Shown here one piece after another: positions 13,155-26,900 of a stretch of 64,000 nucleotides of DNA; position 1 is the stretch's first letter; every line of letters starts with the position of its first letter. Under the pieces are notes generated by a model. It was not told the DNA's origin. It worked only from the letters and a program-made list of their open reading frames with translations, and did no database searches. This DNA comes from Amblyomma americanum (Eukaryota > Arthropoda > Arachnida > Ixodida > Ixodidae): the NCBI RefSeq assembly GCF_052857255.1, contig NC_135505.1, positions 45,896,520-45,960,519 of the forward strand, given 5' to 3'. The position numbers and the translations under genes are program-made.

Positions 13155-14920
13155 AGGGACGAATAGACCTTTATCTTCCTTCCATGTTATGACTGATAAT
13201 GTGCTAGTATGCAGTTTAAAGAAAAAGGATTTGTCTGATGGCAGTACTGGCATCTTCTTAACACTCTTGAGCACATCTCCTCCTGGGCATCTACGCTGTG
13301 GCAAACGGTAAATCGGTACAGGAAACATTACGTCCACTAAATGCGAGTACAATTCTTTCCGCGTAACATTACTCAAGTATTCAGCAGAGAATCGAACATG
13401 CAGCATCCTATACGCGAGCACCACTTCACGCATGTACCCTCTCAGAGCACCAATCATATTTTGACATGAGGATACAACAAAATCTGACAGATGTCTACCT
13501 AGTCGAACTTGCACTACTGTGCGAAGGAACACATCATTTTGGTCACGGTGAAACATGACTCGTGAGACAACTTGTCGCAAAAACCTAGCTCACCTTTTTT
13601 CAGAGCCAGAAACCAGTTTTTTCGACTGGTTCTCTCCCAAGTCGAACGCCAAATAAAAACGGCAAAAGACGGTGAATTTTGCTAAAGGTAACTCGTGAGG
13701 CACTAAGCACATTCATCACATACCATATCTTTCCAATGAGAAATACTTTGCAGACAGTGATGCGCGAGAAAACAAACATTTGTCTCCCCTGCCACACGTC
13801 AGCCTTTTCCTTCGCCCTTGAATTTTAGTCCTCCAAGTACGGATTAAGGTCCCGGTAAAAGTCAAGAGGTACACCAAGGTACGTTGTCAGTATGGTAGAC
13901 CAGGGTATTCTACAGTAATGGTCTGGTGCTGTTTCCCAACTGCCATACCAAAAACCACCGATTTTTTCCCAGTCTATCAGCGACCCCGTGCACTGACAAA
14001 ATTTATGGAGCATATTTGTTACCTCACAAATGCTGTCTCTATCGGAACAAAAAATAGCAACGTCATCGGCATAAGCCGAAATTTTCTCATGCGATGACTG
14101 CAGCCTAAAGCCCATTATGCGCTCGTTAGTTTGAATGGCTGTGCAAAACGGCTCGAGAAAAGCAGCGAATAAAGTACAAGAGCGGCCATCCCTCTCTCAC
14201 AGATGAGCGCCCTTGCAGGCTATCAAACAGGTCTCCGTTTACAGTGATCCGTGTTGTACAATTGGCATACGCCATTTTGACGCCGCGTGTTATTGCGCTT
14301 CCTACGTTGGAATGGTCTAATATTGCGAACAGCACACCATCCGAAACACGGCCAAACGCTTTTGCGAGATCGGAATGCATCATCGCAACTCGCTCAGGAA
14401 GTACGTCAGAGCATTCCAGCAGACTTCGCATTACGTGTATGTTCCTGGCGATGCTTCGACCCTTTATACCGCAGGTCTGATATGGGCCAACCAGCATTGC
14501 TATCACACTCTGCAGTCTATTGGCCAGAACCTTCATGAATATCTCGTAGTCGACGTTAGTGAGGCTTATCGGGCGAAAAGACCCCACTAGCAGGCGTTTT
14601 TCTGGTGCCTCAGTTTTAGGGATGAGAACAATGTGCGAAGCTGTAAAGGAGAGTAGTACACGATTTTGCTCACAAGATTCGGTGATAACCTTGAGCAGAA
14701 CATGAGCTATCATTGTTTTGAAAGTTCTATAAAAAGCTGCCCACAAGCCATCAGGGCCAGGTGCCTTACCAGCTGGCACAGCGTCTATTGCGTCCTCTAT
14801 TTTTTTCACGGAAATCGGTTGTTCCAGGCGCGTTTTAACTTCGTCATCAAGTTTTGGCATTAACGGCAGAAATCGCGCTTGAAAACCAACACCTAAAACA
14901 TTGCGCGAATGGCGCAGCAA
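13155..14920 (-). mobile_element. L1/Tx1-like LINE, 3' part: reverse transcriptase and C-terminal domain, broken
   Basis: The minus-strand frame 14920-14126 carries GKAPGPDGLWAAFY, a VLIPKTEAPEK motif, FRPISLTNVDYEIFMKVLAN, GIKGRSIARNIHVMRSLLE and the motif A region SDLAKAFGRV. The second Asp usually in KAFD is Gly here. After a frame change, 14115-13825 has the motif C block AYADDVAIFC and YLGVPLDFYRD. The frame 13797-13600 has CKVFLIGKIWYVMNVLS. The frame 13580-about 13160 has the C-terminal conserved stretch ending in FFFKLHTSTL and KGLFVP. The order is RT to C-terminus, with at least two frameshifts. It is an inactive copy. Confidence 0.8.
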
Positions 14921-17718
14921 ATCTTTCAGCTGATCGACAATGACGCGTTTGATAGCTGTGCTGTCAGCCGAAACTAACCTCTATACCACCGACTCCCGGT
15001 AGTGTGTCCACTTTGCCGGCTTGGCGAAAAACAAAGATAACTGTACATGAAATGTGACGATGCTATCGACGCCCGACGAAGGGGTGTGCGTGCGCCGCCG
15101 GGGTGTATTTCTGCGCGCGGCTGATGCGTGCGGCATTATCGTGGGTGAGAGGAATACGAGGAGCAGAAAGGCGGTCAGCCTCAGTGGACGGGAAGTGATG
15201 CCTATAACAGGCCTTGATGAAGAGAATTCTGCTTTGCAGGCGTAGAGATGAAGCCGCTGAATTTTGCGCCCACAGCAGACTGAAGTAGGCAAATGCGGCT
15301 CAACCGCATGGCTCTTCTTTCAGTGGCTTCGATTCTCCCTTTTTTTTTTCTAGGTGTTCTCTAAGTGCTCTTTACGCTCATAGGATGCTACTTACATCAG
15401 TGCTGAACTTTGAAAAGCTCTATTCCATTGCCACATTGAGATGGCGATCTTAAAAGCGCTACTGAAATAAAGACACCGACAGGCAAAAGTTGCAGGACCT
15501 CCAAAAATATCAGATACATTCCCAATTCAGGCGTATTAGAAAAAAAAATGTAGACAATTTTTCGGAGCACTCTTTAGATCACCTGTGATGCTGGCACCTT
15601 CGCACAATAGTTTTTAAAAAACCTCAGTCCCAACCAAAAGCACGGAATACTTCTCCCCTGAGGCCCAATTGAGCCGGAAAATACGTTACTCCACTGGGTC
15701 TGGGCCAGCCTTGGGTTTTAATGTAAGCGACACGAGCTCGTCTCGTTCTTGATATCGCGGGCCGAAGCCGGGGTCGTTCGCGTACTAAACCGGGCCTGGT
15801 TGGGTTTCTGATGCTTCATTTTCAAGTCAAGTATGTAGAGCGGAAACAATCCAACGCCAAAAGTAGCAGCCGAGAAGAAAGAGAGCTGTAATGTCGCGAA
15901 GAGCAAAATGAACACCTTTTGTGTTCTAAGTTCTGCATCCGTTCAGTACTTACTGTGCATTCAGAAACACAAGCAATACCCCTCCGGACTTCTGTTCAAT
16001 ATTTATCGGAAAATACGAAAAAATCAGCGCTGCAAACCGGTGACGGGTGTCCTCCGGTGAAGGAAAAAAAAAGACAGAGCTTAAGTTCAAATTTAGAAAC
16101 TTACATTACTCTCCATTTTGTCATGCACATAAATCGAGATAGACTGGAATGCTCACACTCAGCCCCGCTGAGGGTTGACAAATAATACCTCAAATCGATT
16201 CAGCTTTCATGTAGTGCAAGGGAATAAGAAGGGTCAAGAAGGGTAAACCAAAAATACCCTCTAGCACCCGGAAGACTGCCGACGAATGCTGTTCCACGGC
16301 AGCATAATGTGTATCAAATCCATTTTTTTTGCCGTTCGATCCCTTTTGTTAATACTTCGTGACAAGACTACTCACTGAACGCTATTTTATTCTTGCGACA
16401 CCCGTTGTTTTGACCACGTTTCCATCAAATTTTGTTCGTACCAAGAAAAATTTTTTTCTTCCCCCTTATTTTCATCTCATTCCTTTCCAGCAGCTAACCT
16501 CGCCATGTCGAGCCAGCTGAATACTCCAGTGAAGAAGCCTTATTTGCAACAATAAAATGGCAAATAGTAAAATGCTATGGTGCCAAAAGAGAACGCAAAC
16601 AAATGTAAGCGGAGACCGGAAACGTTAGAAAATAAGCTATGACCAGCCATACGGCTAAATGCTTTAAAAATAAAAGACTATATGCGACCAGTCCGCACGT
16701 TTTTCTTCGTACTGAAAGCTCACTGGTGAGGAAATACTCTTTTTGAACAGAAGCCTTTTTCTAAAGCCGTATTAATTAAAAGCTAACATGTTATAAGAAG
16801 AGAACTGGCACTAAATGTCCGGAGATATGGTCTGTTGTTCCATCGAAAATGCAGAGGTTGATGGTATACGACTGTAAGTACCAGATATCTGCCAAGTTAG
16901 ACATTTTTTCTTCTTTTTCCTGCATAATTGGCCTATCAGCCATTCACTCAGCTGGTACCTTGAAAAAGAACGTGATTGGTTGAATTGAATCCAGTCAGAA
17001 GTATTTGATACGTATCAGCTGATCCGGCTTTTCCAAAAGACTGAAATTTCAGGATTATAAGTTTGCATGTAGGCAATTGGTAACTTGAGGGCATTTTATT
17101 AATTGGCTCGCTTTGTCGATGTTTGTATAACATTAAATAGTTCTATTTTTAAGTAGGACGCTGGTTTCACAACTCTCGAACTGTAGGCCACTTAGTCATG
17201 AAATGGCGTGAGCGTCAACTAAAATTTAAAATACACGTGAAGTATTTACTCAGGCGATGGCCTGGAGTGTGGATATATGAAGTTATGAAGTGCAGCCGAT
17301 TTTTTTACCGCTTTTTTAATTGTAAAGGGGTACATAAACACGAAGCATCCCAGAACCACTCAAAAAACATGGTTTCCCCCGGGAGCCGATGTGGCCAAGA
17401 ACGCGGTCGTCGAAGTTAGCAGCTAGTCACCGGCTACGACGGCAACTCCGGGCTGAGAACCTGTCACACCGTGACGACACCCAGTTGTCGACCCAGGTTG
17501 GTGCCGTCGCATGCCTTGTGCACGGCCTGCCAATCGGCCTGCAAGTTGCAGACGTCTGCATCGCGTAGGCATTGCTTGCGTGTCTACCTATTCGGAACGC
17601 AGTATTGCGAGCAATCCAGCTTCTTCACCCATTGTCCACGTGCGCAATTATGTGCCATAAGAGAGATAATACTGAAAGTTTTTCGGCTGTTCACAATTTA
17701 CTTACCGCGGATCTTTAT
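14921..17718. other. Intergenic DNA; GC-rich patch at 15,000-15,290, otherwise nothing recognised
   Basis: A minus-strand open frame (15292-14981) includes a hydrophobic stretch LRLTAFLLLVFLS that looks signal-peptide-like, but it has no ATG upstream of the hydrophobic core and borders the LINE fragment. No other gene, RNA or repeat was recognised. Confidence 0.45.
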
Positions 17719-17719
17719 T
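17714..17719 (-). terminator. AATAAA polyadenylation signal overlapping the stop codon
   Basis: On the minus strand the stop reads TGAATAAAG, so the final A of TGA is the first base of AATAAA. If used, the 3'UTR would be only about 10-30 nt. No other canonical signal was checked exhaustively in the next kilobase. Confidence 0.4.
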
Positions 17720-17941
17720 CACGCATCTTCTCCATACTGTATCTCATACAAAGCCATATGGCATTTTCTCATTAGCAGATCTTGTTCCTTTGCTGAAAGA
17801 CATTTAGCCGTCTCTGCCATGAAATTGAAAAACATGTCGCACCGATGAGGCCGCTCTCGCTGTGCCACCACTTTGATGACATCCAACAAGGCTCCGGCCA
17901 CCTTGTCAATATCATCATTGGAAGGAGCTTCAGGCTTTGTC
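17719..17941 (-). CDS. Exon 4 (terminal) of the MADF-BESS gene: BESS-like C-terminus
   Basis: The acceptor is a pyrimidine-rich TATATTCCTTTCAG just before 17941. One nucleotide completes the split Glu codon, then 73 codons run to a TGA at 17721-17719. The encoded segment has an amphipathic leader (DKVAGALLDVIKVVAQRE), then RCDMFFNFMAETAKCLS and MRKCHMALYEIQYGEDA. This matches the BESS pattern: aromatic/hydrophobic start, Leu-Ser before a basic helix, and an E-x-x-[YF]-G end. The match is by eye and BESS is a weak motif. An AATAAA begins at the last base of the stop codon. Confidence 0.65.
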
Positions 17942-20900
17942 CTGAAAGGAATATAAAATAACTCCTTTATCCCTTCTATAAAGCGAAATGTTCCGTTGCT
18001 GTGCTAGGCGAATGTACTCGCTGTATCAATCGAGAAAAAAAAACTATGAATGGATTCGAATGCGCCCACCCCGAATACTGGCTCAGGTTTGCTTCCTTAC
18101 TTTATCATTGAGGATGAGATGTCTGGAAGTTTGGTTAATGAAAGACATTACGCGCTAACTCTCGATTTCATAAACACGCATCGACTCTACCTTACACTCC
18201 CAGCGGCCCTCGAGGCCTGTTTTGGGTTTAAGACACCAACCTATACTCGAATCGCTCCTCTATAAAGATACTCGAGGTAGCAACGACACCACCTTGAAAG
18301 CTCCTAGACCTCCAGTTTGTAAACAAGGATGACGTCGCATCATTTGTTGGCTGTGTGGATTTCGTTCGACCCGTGAACGAAGCTTTTCACGATGGCGCAC
18401 ACTATGCGGATGCACAAAACCCTGTGCCGAGGAGTCGGCTGAGCGACGCCCTCAGTTAATTCGATCCAGAACTTCTGGGAAGTCCTAGTTCGGCCAACAC
18501 GACCGCGGCTACCCTTCTGACGTGCGTGCCTGCCGCTGACGCCGAGCACGAATAATCTACTCAGTTGATTGATGCCTCCAATGTTGTAGCGGTTCATCGC
18601 ACCACGCTTATAGAGCGCGGGCAAACTACGAGTCACCGGTAAGCCGAGATACATCTCGCAGCCCGCCGAGTGCCCCGTTGCAGAGCGCGCCGCTCTTCTC
18701 CCCAGTTGTGAAGTTTTGCAGGCGGCGCTGCATTTGTAGGGAAAGGTGTATTGCATAGCGGGAGTTCAAGGCTTCGTAGGCGCTGTTTTGCAGTGCAAGC
18801 ATCCCTGCTGTAGATATCAACAGCTTTCCCGGCGCCACCAAATGTGTCCTGGCGTTGCCGAAGAAGAGGGTGGGTTCGCTAGTACTGCCGAAGGGACATT
18901 CGCGATCGCCGGAAGAGAATAGAATGGCTTTTGAAGCTCATCTACAATTACGGCTTCCAGCTGGCTTCCAAACGGCAGCAAACACTGTTGCCTCCTTGGG
19001 AGTCCATTTCACTACTTCAGGATCATGCACTGCCTAGAAGCAGGCCACTTATCACCAATCGCCGCCACGGGCGAGAGAAATTGTACGCAGATTCCCAATA
19101 ACGCTATATCAGTGGCGGCGAAGGAACCCAGACGCCACGCGTTTGCTGCTGTTTTTCACTGCTCCTTCGGACATTCAGGCCAGTTGTTCGGGGAATAACT
19201 GTTTTCTTTCGGTCTTTCGCAAACGATGTTTTACTAGGTTGTAAACTCTGAGGTTTTGGTGAAGGCTCTTCGGATGGCATAACATGACAAAATACGCAAG
19301 CAATTAACATTGACGTGCTGTATTACGGCCAAGTACTCGCATTCATTTCGTCCCCATGCGCCTTTCACGTTACCGCGAGGGAGGGCGATTGCAGGAAGGT
19401 TTTTCGAGAAGCTCCTCGTTGCAGGAAACGCCGAGTGTCGTTCTTTATTCCTAATCGTCCTTCCAGTGGAAGAGCAGCTGCTTCGTCGACTACACGGAGT
19501 GGAGGCGCGTAGTCGAGGCGCGTTGCCAACACTCGCACTGCCTTAAAAATTCGGCCGTAAAAGTTGAGAACAGGATTTCTTGGTTTCTATGTACATAACA
19601 TTTACACTTCCGATGCAGCACATACAAATTTATGGAAAGGACTTTGGGATGTGTAATTCTGTGAGAAACTAGCCCTTCGTTTATAGTACTCACTCCAGAA
19701 AACGCTGCGAATTCTGTGCGCTGGAAGTGCTGTTTCTACGCGCCCGTTTTCTCTTGTGGTTGACCGGCTCTGGAGGGACTTCTTCAGGTTCTTCGTCATC
19801 GCCATCTTCAAGTACGTAGCTGAAAAATCAAGCATCGACCTCGCAGACTGCACAAGAGCTTTGCATATGACTTCATTTTTTCGGTAATAATGTGGTGAAG
19901 AGTATAGTTAGACCAGTTGAACGAAATGCATTGAATGCCATAATCGTTCCAATCAAGAGCGCAGACAGCGAATATATTTTTTTACGCTACAGAACTAGTA
20001 AATGTGCCTGTATCTCTCGAAGTGAAGCGATGTTATAAATCTGCTCATCATAATCGCTGCGCCGAGAAGCACTATCAGCGTCGGTTGGAACACACCGACA
20101 GCAATCCAGTCAGAGATTATTACGCATGGTACAGAAGACCGTGAGTGGTTCAACATTAGGTGCACATACCTTTCGTGGTCATCATCCGGTTCCTGGTGGC
20201 AAATTCTACACAATGAAATAAACAACGATCCAGTCAGTGATTATTACGCATGGTACAGAAGAGCGTGAGTGGTTCAACATTAGGTGCACATACATTTCGT
20301 GGTCATCATCCGGTTCCTGGTGGCAAATTCTACACAATGAAATAAACAAGCTGTTATTTTGACAACACTTTCCGATGCGCTCAAAAATCCCGATTGCAGC
20401 CCCACATGTTACATATATTTAGTGAGGTTGATAAACATGAGAAACATATGTTTGGTATTCAGCATTAGCATTTATTGGTTTTCGTTAAAATTTGTTCGAT
20501 GTTAGGACCGCTCACTGTGCAAAGCATGAATCGAATAATATATCGAATAATACTTCAAGCGCAATAACGTTCAGAGAATAATGTGCTCTTTGGAAGTGTA
20601 CTCGTGCTCACATATAGCCACTTGATGTAGTCAGCTGTCTTACTCTTCTTTCAGGCTGCAACGTTATACGTGAAAATGTGCTCCACTGAAAAAATGGTCG
20701 AAACTGTTGCAATGATTTTAGCGAAAATTCAATGAACGACTCAACGAATTCGGCTACCTAATGATATCTTAAAACCAGGGCCAAGTTACTCGTCTGAGCT
20801 CGAGCAAAATGAATAAACTTGCCTGTTGTCATTGGATGCATCCAGGTGCACCATTATATTCTCGCTGGATCTGAAATGAACAAGTGACAGCAGTGTGCAA

Positions 20901-23900
20901 TGTTAGGCATGTAGAAGAGAATGAGCGCCTTGAGCAAGTGTCACGGGAGACGGGGCTAGAAATGGTAGCTAGGCACGATAACATCCGCTGTGACCACATA
21001 AAGCTATGCCATGAGATTTTATACTGCACGGCGTTCAAAGTTAGATTTCGTGGTTTTTGAAACCAAATATAAAGAGCCGCACAGAAAAGTTGTTTTTGTA
21101 ATATTGTCATGCTGCCAGGCAGGCGCAAACTGCAAGAATAATCGTCTTCGTAATATAAGTAATTAACAAGACTGGGTAATTACCTTTTCATAAACGGCGG
21201 TTACAATGCTTGTTGATATTGAAAACTTAGAGGCATTTAGTGACTACTCTGTTTTCTACAATTTTGGTCACGCGCCTGTGTCCTGAGACATGCACGTCTA
21301 AAATTACGCATGCCAGAGTGCAGTACTCAGCATGAAGCTCCTGCCTGGTGTGAAACAGTTGATGCCTATGGCATTCCGCCTGACAAGAATGTGGACTGAC
21401 AGGCGACGGTGATTACTTTTTGTCCTTCGCCAAGGAAACCGAAGAATGACTGTGCAGGTGTAGTTAGGCAAGCCCCGTTTCCTTAAGCGATTGCTATTAC
21501 ATTGGGTGATAAGACGAGGTACCGCTTTATGCTTCGCACGCACTCAAGCCCAAGGATACTGACTGCTGGCTAAGAGCGAGAAGTAATTGCGGTCGCCTGT
21601 GACTCCACTTTCTTGTGAGACGGAGCGTCATACGCAACAGCTGCCTTCACTAAGGGGGGAGCTTCATGCCGAGTGCCGCGGTCTGACATGCGCAATTAGA
21701 CGGATTGGGCTGAAATTTTAGACATGCATATCCCAAGACACAGGCCCATTACTAAACTTGCACGAAACAATTCCTAAAATAACGCTACCTCTAAGCTTTC
21801 AATATAAAAAAGCGTTCTAACTGCACTGTATAAAAAGTTATTTGCTGCATTTAGTCAATTACTGATATTACAATGATACTCATCCTCAGAGTTTGCGGCC
21901 GTTTGGCCGCATATTACTTGGACAAAATCCGCTTTCGTGCAGTGCTGTTTGTATATTTTTAATCCAGAAAGTCCAAGTTTGAACACGCTGTATAATGTAG
22001 TGTCGTATGGTATGCGGCGTTTAACTTTCCGAAGCTTCTGGTGGACTATGGCTGAAGGCGTTGTGGTGTAGTTACGAGCCCATACCGCGAAACAAAGTAA
22101 AATGCAAAATTAAAACACATTTTAGGTAACCTGTGCCGTGGTTTACAAAATGAAAACCTGAGGCACAAGTATTTAATTGGTGCAGGCTTGGAAGTACTTT
22201 TGTCCAGGCGAGGTCGGCATATTACGTCAGTGCAGCTAAAAGCAAATCGTCGCCGCTGTATCCGTGGGCGTTGGAGGAGCAGCACGGCTGGTCAAGCGAC
22301 AAGCCTGACGGCATTGGTCATTACGTGACCAGCACCCTGAACTCACACAAGAGACCACTCCACGTGTCCGCGCCGGTCACGTAATCCCGCCGTGACGTCA
22401 AATCCGTTCTGCGCATACCCTTCCCTGCTGCCTACGTGAGCCCTTGATGGTGACGTCAGTCTGAGCATGCCTCGCTAAGGTGAGGAGGGCGCAATGTCAA
22501 GTAAACTGACAAATGGGAAAAGAATAAATCGCAATATCATATGAGAGCTCCACCCGATGAACGCATCAATGACAGGCGTAATCGTCCCGCCATCTTTAAT
22601 GAATCTAATTTGCTTACTTAAAGAGAAAAATGAGGCAACTTTCGTAATCTTAATCTGTCACCAAATTTTGCACGCAAAATTCGCAGAGCGTGTTGAGCAA
22701 TGCAGATTCAGTTGTTTCCTTCATATATATGCTTAGGGTTAATCCCTTTCTTTGAGTTTAATGCTACGCCTACGGTGTTTAAAAATCCCCGTGTGATTAT
22801 GCGCTTCGCGTCCCGATATTAACGCCCTCAAAAACGCTTTTGCTGAAGAAATTTGGTGAGAGAAAGCCGCAATGAAATAAGTGGACGCTGCGCACAGCGA
22901 TGGTTCCGGATGAGCCCAGGCACTGTGTTTCCTTGGAATTATGATAGTGCAGCGGAGACGCAACCACGCCATCACCATTTCACAGAATAGCCCAGATAAT
23001 TTCCTGCAGTCCAACATGGCCCCGCACCTCGCGACGAAGCGCTCTGTCGCATCTTCACTCATTTGCCTTCATTCATGGTCTCCTCGTTTCCGTGCGCGTT
23101 CCCGCGCTTCGCTGATTGATGTGCTTGTGGCGAAGTGGGTCAGTGCGGATGATTTCTTCGCATTATAGTGACAATTAAAGCTGGCGTGGAGGAACAAGTT
23201 TGGCAACGACATGTTCTTGAGATCGGGAGTACTCGTGGTCTGTGTATCCTAACGCACGGGTAATACCCCTTTATCGGAAGCGGTTCGATTTTCTTTGCAC
23301 TCGAATTTAATCGAACCGGATTTCTATCGTGAAAGTCGGAACTGACATAGCTGTACTGCAGGAAAAAAAAAAGGGGGGAAAGCTTGGATTTTGGTGGCGC
23401 TGCTAAAACAAGCCCGACACAGGTTCATGAAACGGAGCTATGAGCTGCAACGACTGTGAATCTACAGGGTGTGCCAGCGAGCAATTAACAAAGATTGCAG
23501 TAAAACTAAAATATATTCTGGACAAAACTGTCTGCGCCGCGGACGTAAGCAGTTTTAGAAACAATGCGGATTATCAAGTTAACATTTGCAAATATATTTT
23601 AGATTTGCACAGTCAAGTGGTTATTGGTCATAGCAAGCACAGCGTTTTTTCAACCGCAGCACACTGTAAAGGCAACACCCACTGGAGACATATTGCGATG
23701 GTCACGGTACCCACTTCCGACCGCTCGGGCCATTTGGACCCTTTCAGCGGCTTGCACTTACTTTTGTCGCTTGGAGCAAGAAAACACGTAAACGTCGGAA
23801 ATTGCGCGCTATTTTTTTAGAGCAATAAATCAAAAGAAAGAGCATACCATGGTGCAACAACGAAGACTAAAATTAGGCTCCATAGGCATTGCGAGACTTC

Positions 23901-26900
23901 CTCAGAGGGCTTTATGTTTGCGCACAAGTTCCTGTGACGTCATGCACTCTGTGCCAGTTATAAGCGGAAAAATGCAACTAATTTCCTTACGTGAAAGGTC
24001 TCATCGAACGACTCCTTTCTGCGTTTCAAACGCTGATATTGCATCTTTTTTCCGTGGCTACAAACTCGTAAATGGCAACAATAGCCAGAGTGGACTGACC
24101 ATTCAAGGCGAACCAACGAAGTGTAATCCAGTCGACCTTATGCTCGCATTATAAACCTGAAATGAAATTCGAACAACGCTGTTGAAACGGGAACAGCATG
24201 AAAAGAAGATGTTACCTAAGAGAGACTGAATAGCAGAGCAGCTGATATTTACATCGATGGCGCGAAAACAGCAGCGTGGAAGTGTTAATTGAGCCGGCCT
24301 CTACTTCTTCCCCAACAGCTGATATTTCGAAGGTTGTATGTTGGATTTGAGTTTCATTTCATTTGACGCTGATAATACATTAAATAGGCTGCCTTTCAGT
24401 TACACCGGCGGGGACACATTTATACACGTGCGCACTGTATGCTCAGCTGACGGGTAGTTATCGAGAGACTGCGTTAATTTAAAGGTTAAGTAGTAAAGTT
24501 TAGTTATTATGTTCGTAATTATTATCGATTTTTATACAACTACGATCCATCGCGGCTGCTGGTTTCTTCCTGAATAGTTTTCTTTGCAAATTGCCCACGC
24601 TATTTTCGGGTTTTTCTCAAAGTGTTCACTGAAACCACCGATACACTAACCCTATACACCCTATACAATTTCCGGAGCCATTCACTACGGCGTCTCTCAT
24701 AGCCTGAGTCGCTTTGGGACGTTAAACCACCATAAAACAAAAAAAATCAAGACTACAGAGTTGTCTTGAGGATTTTTCATTACCCAATATTCATTGGCCG
24801 CGTTCATTCCAGAAGAATATTGGCGGGGCCGTCGTTGCACATGTAGGTGTAAGGGGTCTAAAGAGCAACGCAGGACCACATTGTTCACTGCACCGCATTC
24901 GCTCTCTATTGCCTGAATGGCGTCTTGGTTGGGCATCTGCAGCAATTTCAATAATACAAAAAAACACTCGCATTTCTTGAAAATGTAGGTAGTTAAATGA
25001 AATGCGGCAGGATTAGACAATTGGCGCATCATTCCCACTGCAGCATCTAAAGCTGTCAAAAAGCAGAGGCGCCGAACAGCGCATGCGCGATTTCCATGTT
25101 GCCTCAGTCGAAATGCCGCCGCCGCGGCCGTGATTTCGTCTTGGGGCGTACGGCTTAGCAACCCCAACGCTAAAACCACTGAGCCCACATCAACACGAAT
25201 CAGTGTTTAACTCAAAACATTCGTTCGCCTTATACCCGGGGTTAAAATTTTCACGATGAACGGCGGTTTTTAGCGGCTCGATGCTGTTGCTCCTGTATCC
25301 TCATGGCCTGAACCTGGACAGCGATTTTGGGCTTCCATAGCGCGGCTTAGTGTCATCGGTAAACGAGCCAGTCTACTGGTTTTTTTCTGGAAACCACGTT
25401 TCTTTACTTGCTAGGTGCATAACTAGTATACAGAAATAGTTCAAAGGCAATATTGCTTTGAAGACGATCTGAGCTTAAAGAAGATGTCATAGGGATATGA
25501 TACGGATATCTCGTAGCTGCTACGCAATGCCGTCATAGGAGATATTGATGAAAGCGCCGCTATGATTATAGTAGAAGCTCTGCTTTTGTCATCTTCTCGT
25601 GTCCAAATTAAAATACTACAGGCACCAGTAACCGGAAAAAGGCTTCATAAATAATTACAAGTGAAAAAGTAACCTACTTAGACTTTATTTCACCTAAAAT
25701 TTACTGTTTATATAAGGCAGCCGGGCATATCCAAGGATATCAGTATATTTCAATTCGAAGATCCCAACCTGCCCGCCAGTATTTGGTTTACCGTTTATGG
25801 GGTTCAACATCCCAAAGCGACTCAATCTTTGGGAGACGCCGTAGTGAAGAGCTCCGGAAATTTAGACCACCTCAGGTTCTTTAACGTGCACTGGCACCGC
25901 ACACTACAATGGCCTCTAGAATTTCGCCTCCATCGAAATGCGACCCGTAAATTCATCAAGTTCGAACACACACTTTCACAATCAGTGATTGTCACCTTTT
26001 CTCCTCTTCGAATTTGAAACATTATTCATGAAAAAAGTAGTGCCCTCATTTATATCACTAAAGCGCAGTATCTGCGACAATACGCTAATATTTTTACTGG
26101 ATTACTACATCCTATCTTCGTGTGAAATAAATAAAACGCTTATAACATAACTTCTAGTACAGTTAGCAAAATACACTTCATACTTCTTTTTTTCCCTTTT
26201 AACATCTGCTGCTTTTCACTTGTAACGTCACAGTTGCTAACTATCCGCCAACGCTAGTCACCCCCTAAATAACCAAACCATTAAGAGACCAATGGTAAAA
26301 CAAAGAAAAAATGAACCGGAAAGAATGGCGAGAAATTATAGTCGCAGTTTTCTTTTTTCTTTGTTTACGCACAGTGCCAAGCATCACAAAATAAGCATTC
26401 TTTAAAACCCTAAATTATAGGTTTAATGAACAGCGCACTATTAAGTGGTGTTAACAGGTAGTCAGCAGTTGCCGAGAGCGGGATCAGTGTGTTTCATAAC
26501 CAGGAACTACTTTCCTGGGACCGTTCCCTCAGCTATTCCTTTCTAAAGATCGGTCAATTACCGCAGTGTAAGGCAGCCAAAATAATATCATTTCAAATTT
26601 TAAGCCGAGACGGTAAAAATAATTCTGAACGTTTTACGGAATGAATGCTGCTAGCGAAAGAAACATGACCGAAGCGGAAAGAAATTATAGGAATGCAAAG
26701 CAAGGATCTATTTCAAGGAGAAGCCTCTCAAGGAAACGCCTCTTTCCATCATTTTCCTAAGCGCCTCAATGAGCCATTTGTGCGTCGCGTTTGTCCTCTA
26801 GAGTCGTCTTACGGCTTCCATCCACGTTCACGACGAACAGATAACTGAAACGTGACCAGTGTAACCAACCCCAGATCAACACAATTACAACGACGCCACA

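Noticed and set aside
14981..15292. Secreted-protein exon with a signal-peptide-like stretch
   Set aside because: No ATG precedes the hydrophobic core, there are no convincing splice sites, and it borders LINE debris.
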